A DNA stretch of 64,000 nt from Cerioporus squamosus (lineage: Eukaryota; Basidiomycota; Agaricomycetes; Polyporales; Polyporaceae): contig JABYQS010000008.1 of the NCBI GenBank assembly GCA_022592435.1, positions 124,001-188,000 on the forward strand, read 5' to 3'. A program made the translations under genes and the position numbers. Below are positions 57,784 to 64,000 of this stretch, piece by piece (within the stretch, counting starts at the first letter, position 1; every line of letters begins with the position of its first letter). The notes beneath the pieces are model-generated. The model did not search any database. It was not told the origin of the DNA and was given only the letters and a program-made list of their open reading frames with translations.

Positions 57784-58411
57784 CGGATTTTTGGGATACT
57801 TAGTGGTGTATCGGTCAAGTATCAGGAGATAACATGCTCTCGCGTTTCTTTTCCCTTGTAGGCGTGCTGACTCGAAGCGTTTGACCCACCTGCTCCGGGC
57901 ACGCGTGGATTGCATTTTTTCAAGGCACAAAGTAGGCCGTTCCAGACCCATGGGCCATTGTAAGGAAGTAAGTACTAAGCGTTCAGTACAAGGTCGGTGC
58001 TTACGTACGTCGGTCCGCAGGACCGGAACGGTCTATCATAGCCAATTCCTGACTTTGGTCTGACTCGACCGTTGCCAAGCAGGAAATTGCGAAACCCATG
58101 ACATGCAGCCGTTCAACGTACATTCACACGGACGTGCTTGATCAGCGCGGATTGTATTCGTCAGCACAGAAGGAGTTACCCACAGTCAGTCTCGAGAACT
58201 TAGACTTCAAGCTACTAGAAGACAAGTTCGACTCCCAACCGAACCCTCTACCCAGAGGCGCGGCCGAGACTTGGGTCCTCGTTTTACAGACTGAGTTATG
58301 CATCCTAAGACGCCAGGTGCTGACTGAGCACGATGCATAGACCATATAACGCTGCGGTTAGCACTCCGTGATCACCGCACCTCGAGTTCCTCCGTACCAC
58401 CATCGGCAGCG
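57784..58411. other. intergenic
   Basis: 3' region of the kinase and promoter of the transporter gene; no gene seen. Confidence 0.5.
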
Positions 58412-60695
58412 ATGGCGTCCAACACAACCTCGACCGACGTCGTGTCGGAGGGACAAGTAGAAGGGAACACTCCGACTGTCGTGGTCGACTCGCCGCTCCT
58501 CCGCCTCCGAGCTGCTGATAGGCCCCTGTCGCGCATGTTCAGCGAGCCAGTCTATCACCTCGGCGAGCTCGCCTCCACGCTCTCCTACGAGTATCCCGCT
58601 GCCACCACTAACGATCGGAAACGGAAATGGGCAGACTCATCGCACATCCGCCCGCTCGAGGCCCCTCCAGCAGCGGGACGGGAGGAAATCGCACTCTCTG
58701 CCATAACTGCTCACTCCGAGAGCACCGGAACCACGTCCGCTGTGCAGATACCAGATAGCGGGTCTCGCGCGGACGTTGCTCGCGTTGAGGACGTCGAAGA
58801 CGGTACCTCGACTCACCCGAGGTCCGCCGTATCTGCGGTCCATACGGAGGCCGACTCGACTGCGGCGCCACCTGCTGTCTCACCCGCTGAGAGAGCCCTG
58901 CAGAAGCGCAAGAGCCTGATGCACTTTTTTGCGATATGCTGGACGGTCTTCGTGCTGGGGTGGTGTGACGGCACCACTGGACCATGCTGCCTCGGCTGCA
59001 AGCCCACTATCACGTACGTTGTCCTTGTTGCACTCGTGAGGCGAACCGCTGAGGCCCTGACGCATATGACAGATTGGTTTCGCTGTTGTGTCCTTGATCT
59101 TCGTGATGAGTGCTTGCGTACGGCTCTTGCTCAGCTGTCCGGTTAGTACGTGGTCTGATCGTGTCTTACAGGGCTTCTTCTTGGGCGCGATGGCGAATGT
59201 CTACTTGACGGACAAGTTCGGTTTCGGCAAGGTGTGTGGTTTGCCGCGCCTGTTCCTTTCCTGAACATTCATCTCTGCCCTCGTGATAGGTATTGCTCAT
59301 AGGTACGCTTCCTCTATACTTTTCATGACTCGCCCTCACCCTCTGTACGCCAGGGGCGATCTTGCAAGCCATCGCATTCATAGTCATCAGCCCCGCGGGG
59401 TCCTACCCTGTCATATGCTGCGCCTTCGTCCTGAGCGGTTTCGGATTATCTCTCCAGCACGCCCATGCGAACGGATTTGTTGCAGCACTGAATTCTCCTA
59501 CAAAGATGGGCATCATGCATGGCGTCTACGGTACGAGTTATCCTCCAGGAACACCCTGATGTCCATCTCACCCGTCCTCAAGGGTCCGGCGCTCTGGTCG
59601 CCCCGCTGGTGTCCACTCAATTCGCGAAGAGCGCTGACCACTGGTCCTTCCACTATATCATCACCGTTGGACTCTACCTTTCAGTCATCGCCTGCTCGTG
59701 GCTGGTGTTCCGTGGCAAGAGGCAGGAAGGTCGGTGTGCCATTGTTCTATCTCTCTGAATGTTCTGACTTGTCCTGGTAACGGTCGATCAGTGATCCTGG
59801 AGGAGTCGGGCGAGAGAGGAACCGACGACGACGCCGCAAACGCGAACAAGTACAAACAGATCTTGAGCCTGAAGGAGGTGCACTTCATCGCGGCGTTCGC
59901 GTTGATATACGTTGGGCTGGAAGTCACTATGGGCGGTAAGTCCCGCGATTATGCCAGTCGGCGACTTTGGGCCTGAACGGAGGGGTGATCTGTCAGGCTG
60001 GAGCGTCACGTACATCCTCGAGGAGCGTAACGGGAGCTCGAGCTCTGGTTACATCGCTTCCGGATTCTTTGGCGGTGAGTAGTGCCCAAGTCCGACCGCC
60101 GCACACGGTACTTATCGTCTCCTCAGGGCTGATGCTCGGACGGGTGTCGCTCATGTGGTTGAACAAGATGGTGCGTCGTCTGGAATGACAGATCGCGACT
60201 CCCGCCTGACATAGCATCATGATATAGCTCGGAAACCGCCTCGCGCTCTTCCTCTACGCCGTGGTCGCAATCGGGTAGGACGAGTTCTTCTCATTTGCAG
60301 ACCAGCCGCGTTCTGACGGTACCGTTCGTGGCAGTCTCGAAATCACCGTCTGGCTTGTTCCGACCGTGGCTTTTGTCGGGGTCGTATTGGGCCCGATGTA
60401 CCCCATCCTCATGTTGCACTCCACGACCATCCTGCCCCGCTGGCTCCTCACCGGGTGCGTAGGCTACATCGCGAGCATTGGCCAGGCCGGTTCCGCCATG
60501 TTGCCGTTCCTCACCGGCTTGCTCGCTTCGAAGTTTGGGATAGCATCTCTGCAGCCGTTGTGAGTGCTTCCTTTCTGAGGCCCGAGTAGCGGTACTGGTG
60601 CTGACGGTCTGCGCGCTGCTAGCATCGTTTCTATGATCTCTACGCTCATCGTCATTTGGGCGGTAATCCCGCGGGCTCGCTACGTGCCCGCGTAG
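58412..60695 (+). CDS. MFS transporter, fucose-permease-like general substrate class
   Basis: Twelve-helix major facilitator, likely plasma membrane. Exons: 58412-59013, 59073-59117, 59172-59231, 59290-59302, 59354-59530, 59583-59729, 59792-59935, 59997-60074, 60128-60171, 60228-60274, 60335-60559 and 60623-60695; 551 residues when one missing base is allowed. A long polar N-terminus (about 165 residues) precedes FFAICWTVFVLGWCDGTTGP. After it one base is missing near 58983; with it the sequence continues MLPRLQAHYH. Further helices: IGFAVVSLIFVMSAC, GFFLGAMANVYLTDKFGFGK (MFS loop 2-3), ICCAFVLSGFGLSLQHAHAN, GWSVTYILEERNGSSSSGYI (family block), VPTVAFVGVVLGPMYPI and QAGSAMLPFLTGLLASKFG. Exon 4 is only 13 bases. 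Substrate unknown. Confidence 0.88.
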
Positions 60696-61724
60696 AGGGA
60701 CGCTTTGTGTTTCGTATGCAAACTTATCCGACAGTCGAACTATGAAACCGGCATCTACTTCACACGCAATTGGAGACGGCCGCGGCGGTCCATACACGTC
60801 CTCTTGCTGTGCTAGATAATGTCCTGCGCTCTACCATGTGTTGCTTCGTTTGCCGTAATTCTCACATCGCATTTCCGTTGGTTAATCAATTCATGCCCGT
60901 TCTCGCGAGGCTTGTCCAGGAGGCGCCGGCGTGGTCGACTCGAGAGGAGGCTTTGACCCCTCCCTCGCATGCTCTTGGCTTTGCTGTCTTAAGGGAACGT
61001 TCCGTCAACCTATAGACGGCGAAAAAATAGTTAGCAGGCAGACGCGCATGTTGAACGCGGACTACGGTTGTATCATGGTACGAAGTTCAGAGCATTATGC
61101 TGCGGAATCAATTTTCCGCTGCTCAATGCACACCATGAGCAGTAGGCCACGCAAATGCACAGATGCTTGTCACTGATCGCAGTGAGATGCTGAGCCCGAG
61201 GCCTGGTGGTCTCTCAGTATTATCTGATCTCGATCTGGATAACCACCCGTCGGTTGCCCGGCACCCAAATGGCGCCCATTGCATCCTAGAGGTATCCGCA
61301 CCCGTCGGCGGGCTGTAACGTGGGTCTCGTCAGCCATGTGCGTTGCCCCGCCGGATCTTGTCATTTAGAGGGGCAGACGAGATGGTTGGGTTGGGGTGGC
61401 GGGGTATCGGATTTACTCGCCACTTAATCTGCTCGTTGCCATGTCGTCACACATGTATCATCCATGATGACCCATGTGCTACGTATACCAGGGCGCATAG
61501 CTTCCACCAGCTTCAGGCACCCTTGCCAAGGGACCCAGCATTCTCTCGCTGCATCGAAGTCCGCAGTCTATGGCGGTACTTACCGATGAACATCGGCCAA
61601 TGATAGGTATGCAATCCCTCTCCGTCTTCTGCAAGTCCTCCGAGAGAGATAAGCGAAGAGAGTATAGCATCACTACGCACCCATGCTAGCTCGAGAAGCC
61701 TGCCAGCGTGATGCGACGTGGTGA
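60696..61724. other. intergenic, converging 3' ends
   Basis: No gene seen between the transporter and MTG1. Confidence 0.55.
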
Positions 61725-63162
61725 CTAGTGCGATCCTCTGCGAGCGGCTAACCTAGCCCTCGTCCGTGCCTGCTGCTTCGAACGCTGCTGCTCCTTCATC
61801 CGCTTCTTCTCTTGGGTCGCACTAATCGTGCTCCCGTCGCGCTCCTCCTCCTGCGCTGCCGCCTCGAACGCATCTATGCACCCCTCCATCTTCGTCTGAA
61901 TTGCGACCTCGTCGTACCGCGGCGCTTCCGACGCAGCGACGTCCCATTCCAAGTCGAAGCCCCATCCGCGTCGGCAGTTCGCAAGTCCTGAAGATACCAA
62001 CGAGTCAGGGAGCGCAGGGGCCGACGCTGAAGCCAGTCCGCCCTCATCCCGCCACCACTTGATGAACCAGACCGCGGCCCGCGACGTGTCCGGGATGCCG
62101 CCGCGTTTCAGCATGCACAGCCGCTTCGCGAGGAGGGCGAGGAATTCGTGCACGTCCAGCAGCGGCTGGGATCCCGGCGGAAGCAACTGCAGATAAGCAG
62201 GAGCTGCGCGATGGACGGATAGAAGATAGCGTGGGAGTCGAGAGGGGTCAAATTTCCGTCAAACGGGAGCAGGTGCCGGGGGCTGGCTCACCGACAGGGT
62301 CCAGGACATTCAGTCGATACAGCAAATACGAGGCGAGCGCCTCCGTGTCGTAGAGACCCTCTTTGATTCCGGCTGTTCCCGTTCGCCGCAAGTTCAGTGA
62401 GCGTACGTGAGCGATCGGTGTTCGCGAAGCAGGGGTGGTCAACTGACCTATAAGCGCAAGCTTCACGCCTCTCTCCGCTCCTCTCATGCCATTCCCGAGG
62501 AAGGGAAGCATGACCCCTGGCGAGTCATAGGCGTAGACCAGAGGGTCCACGGAGAGCTTCAGACGCGTCGAGAGCACGCGCGTCATGCCGGGCTGCGCAG
62601 AGGTCCGGAGCGCTTTCGGCGTTGCTAGCATGGGGCAGAACGTCGGCGTGAGTAAGTACGCCGACCACGTAAAGATGAACTTACGTCCGGCTATTCCTAT
62701 GTTCCTAAGCGCGTTCAACAGGGTCGACTTCCCAACGTTGGGCATGCCGACCACCAGAACGTTAAGCTCGAGCCTGTTCGGGTGCTGTTTCGCGATGTCT
62801 GCGTATCACGGATAAATCGCGCCGCGACGGCACGGAGAGAGAGCGGAGACATACTGACTAGGAGCTGGCTCAACGCCTTGATGTCTCGCGTGTGATTCCA
62901 CGAGGCGAAGAATGTTCTTTGGTCGGGATACTTTGCTGCCATCGCTCGCTGAAACGGCTGCGCGAGAAGTTCCGTCAGCGACATGTGAACGCAGAACGTC
63001 GGGCACGGACCTTGACGCCCCACTCAGGAACCAGATCGCGTTTGCTGAAGACCACAACACGCTCACAGACGGACATGTTGCTAGGACCAGCAGTCGGAGC
63101 TGCGGAGAAAGGACTGGGAGGTGGTACCGCCCCTCGTTCGCGACGCCACTTCTGGAGTACAC
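61725..63162 (-). CDS. MTG1: mitochondrial ribosome-assembly GTPase MTG1, N-terminus not resolved
   Basis: Circularly permuted GTPase (YlqF/RbgA type) that helps assemble the mitochondrial large ribosomal subunit at the inner membrane. Exons on the minus strand: 63162-63011, 62957-62855, 62798-62685, 62624-62448, 62372-62292 and 62203-61725. G-motif order is permuted as expected: G4 VVFSKRDLVPEWG, then WNHTRDIKAL (G5 region), G1 VVGMPNVGKSTLLNALR, TSAQPGMTR (G2), DSPGVMLP (G3). The C-terminal helical domain contains LQLLPPGSQPLLDVHEFL and MLKRGG, and a basic end. The first exon(s), with the presequence and the SWFxGHM block, must lie between 63163 and about 63650. I see fragments (CFTRIV near 63350) but no clean exon, perhaps again because of missing bases. 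Confidence 0.88.
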
Positions 63163-63697
63163 CTGTAGAGAGAGAGGGAGAGAGAGACAGTCAAAACGTC
63201 GTCTAGCACCGCCGCAAATGACACGGAACGTCAAAGAGGATGAACAGCTGATAAGCAGCGGGTGTTGCTAGTGCAATGGGATCTTATGCGGGTCAGCGAT
63301 GCACGGCGTCCCAAGGGGAAGGGACATCATCCAGAGGTATTCACGATCCGCGTGAAGCATTTGAAGGGGCAAGTACTCCGGCAAGCGAGAGCTACTGCGG
63401 CGGGAGTATGTCCACCGCCTACGGCTGTTTTCACGCCAACTTCTCGTAACCAGTAGAAATTCGTCTCTCCGTGGCTGCGCCTAGAAACACGGGAAATGGA
63501 AGCCAGCCATATCTGCGCGGCAACCAGCCATGACGACCGTCGAGAGACCCCGTATATGGCAGGCTGCCTTCTGCCTCGTACAGCCTTGGTGAACATCACC
63601 AGTTGAGGGCCCTCTCTCATGCGCGGACGACAACACGTCACGCGGTAATACGTTCTGGTAACGTCGACAGGACCCCCACAGTGGTTTGGAAGACTCA
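63163..63697. other. MTG1: probable 5' part of MTG1, unresolved
   Basis: Expected to hold the N-terminal exon(s) of MTG1. A reverse frame at 63327-63698 contains pieces compatible with the family (Phe-Thr-Arg-Ile-Val), but no consistent splice model was found. Confidence 0.35.
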
Positions 63698-63737
63698 TCA
63701 GAAGATATCTTCTGATAGCGCCTGACGCTACGTCAGG
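63698..63737. repeat. two adjacent perfect inverted repeats
   Basis: ATCAGAAGATATCTTCTGAT at 63697-63716 is a perfect 20-base palindrome. Four bases later CCTGACG-CTA-CGTCAGG (63721-63737) is a perfect 7-base stem with a 3-base loop. They lie between MTG1 and the frame that ends at 63733. Confidence 0.75.
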
Positions 63738-63876
63738 ATGCCAGAGTTACAGCGTCCAACGGCTCGTCGTATTGAAGTTCAATATCAACGGGTGCAATAA
63801 GCGCTGTCACGCGAGCCTGAGCATCGTTCAGGTATGGCATCGTCGAGACGTGGCCAGGCGGTGGTACGCTCGCGCG
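63733..63876 (-). CDS. possible 3' exon of a gene entering from the right edge
   Basis: Reverse frame open from 63876 to a TGA at 63733-63735 with balanced, protein-like content (VPPPGHVSTMPYLNDAQARV, then VDIELQYDEPLDAVTLAS). An internal ATG lies at about 63840. A second reverse frame over the same bases is also open, so strand and frame are not certain. No family recognised. The remaining bases to 64000 show nothing I can support. Confidence 0.3.
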   Translation of the reverse strand, partial: RASVPPPGHVSTMPYLNDAQARVTALIAPVDIELQYDEPLDAVTLAS

Positions 63877-64000
63877 TCAAGGCAGATTTCACAGACTGCG
63901 ACCGGTGCATCTGTGCTGTTCTGTGCTGTTGCCACGGCAGAGCGGTCGGGCGGTGACTATTCGACGGATAGGGAGGGAATGGCGGACAGCTTTCCTGTCC

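Overview
The window reads as nuclear DNA of an agaricomycete basidiomycete, probably a wood-decay fungus of the Polyporales type. The evidence is: genes packed on both strands, introns of about 45-70 bases with GT/AG ends in almost every gene, strong C/G preference at third codon positions, and a family content typical of that group (multi-intron cytochrome P450s, an F-box-like protein, an APH-family kinase, a DUF3455 protein, a CSC1/OSCA channel, single-pass surface proteins). No species call is attempted. All exon models below are manual reconstructions from reading frames, splice signals and remembered family motifs; no search was run.

Layout. 0.6-3.6 kb: coactosin-like actin regulator, SEC20 SNARE (reverse, ends in HDEL) and divergent RRG9/neugrin. 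4.3-5.6 kb: unrecognised gene. 6.1-9.6 kb: CSC1/OSCA channel. 12.1 kb: intron-containing initiator tRNA-Met. 13.2-18.6 kb: tandem P450 pair. 19.5-21.9 kb: single-pass surface protein with a roughly 0.9 kb first intron. 22-25 kb: gene-poor. 25.0-32.2 kb: atypical homeodomain factor, flavin monooxygenase, F-box-like protein, alcohol acetyltransferase-like protein. 35.6-37.0 kb: zinc alcohol dehydrogenase. 37.4 kb: second initiator tRNA with a different intron. 37.7-40 kb: repeat-bearing, gene-poor. 40.7-45.1 kb: APH-like kinase with a nonsense codon, a strongly diverged sirtuin-fold gene, RPA3, DUF3455. 46.8-51.5 kb: PIG-L/GPI12, an ATG43/DUF1770 protein, a third P450. 52.2-57.8 kb: stand-alone NUP96 divergent from a PDK1/PKH kinase. 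58.4-63.2 kb: MFS transporter and mitochondrial GTPase MTG1. The right edge holds perfect palindromes.

Most genes are conserved housekeeping (secretory pathway, nuclear pore, GPI anchor synthesis, mitochondrial biogenesis, replication, lipid-activated kinase signalling). The accessory part is oxidative: three P450s, one FMO, one ADH and one acyltransferase. FMO, acyltransferase and ADH lie within 10 kb and could form an oxygenation/alcohol/ester module, but nothing in the sequence proves coordinated function.

A clear cross-gene signal is that at least seven otherwise well-conserved genes each break frame by exactly one missing base. This looks more like systematic single-base deletion in the assembly than widespread gene death, and any automatic annotation of this contig will be distorted by it. 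The most biologically interesting items are the paired initiator tRNAs with unrelated introns, the 8-base P450 exon, the intron turnover between the P450 paralogues, and the sirtuin-fold/kinase neighbours.
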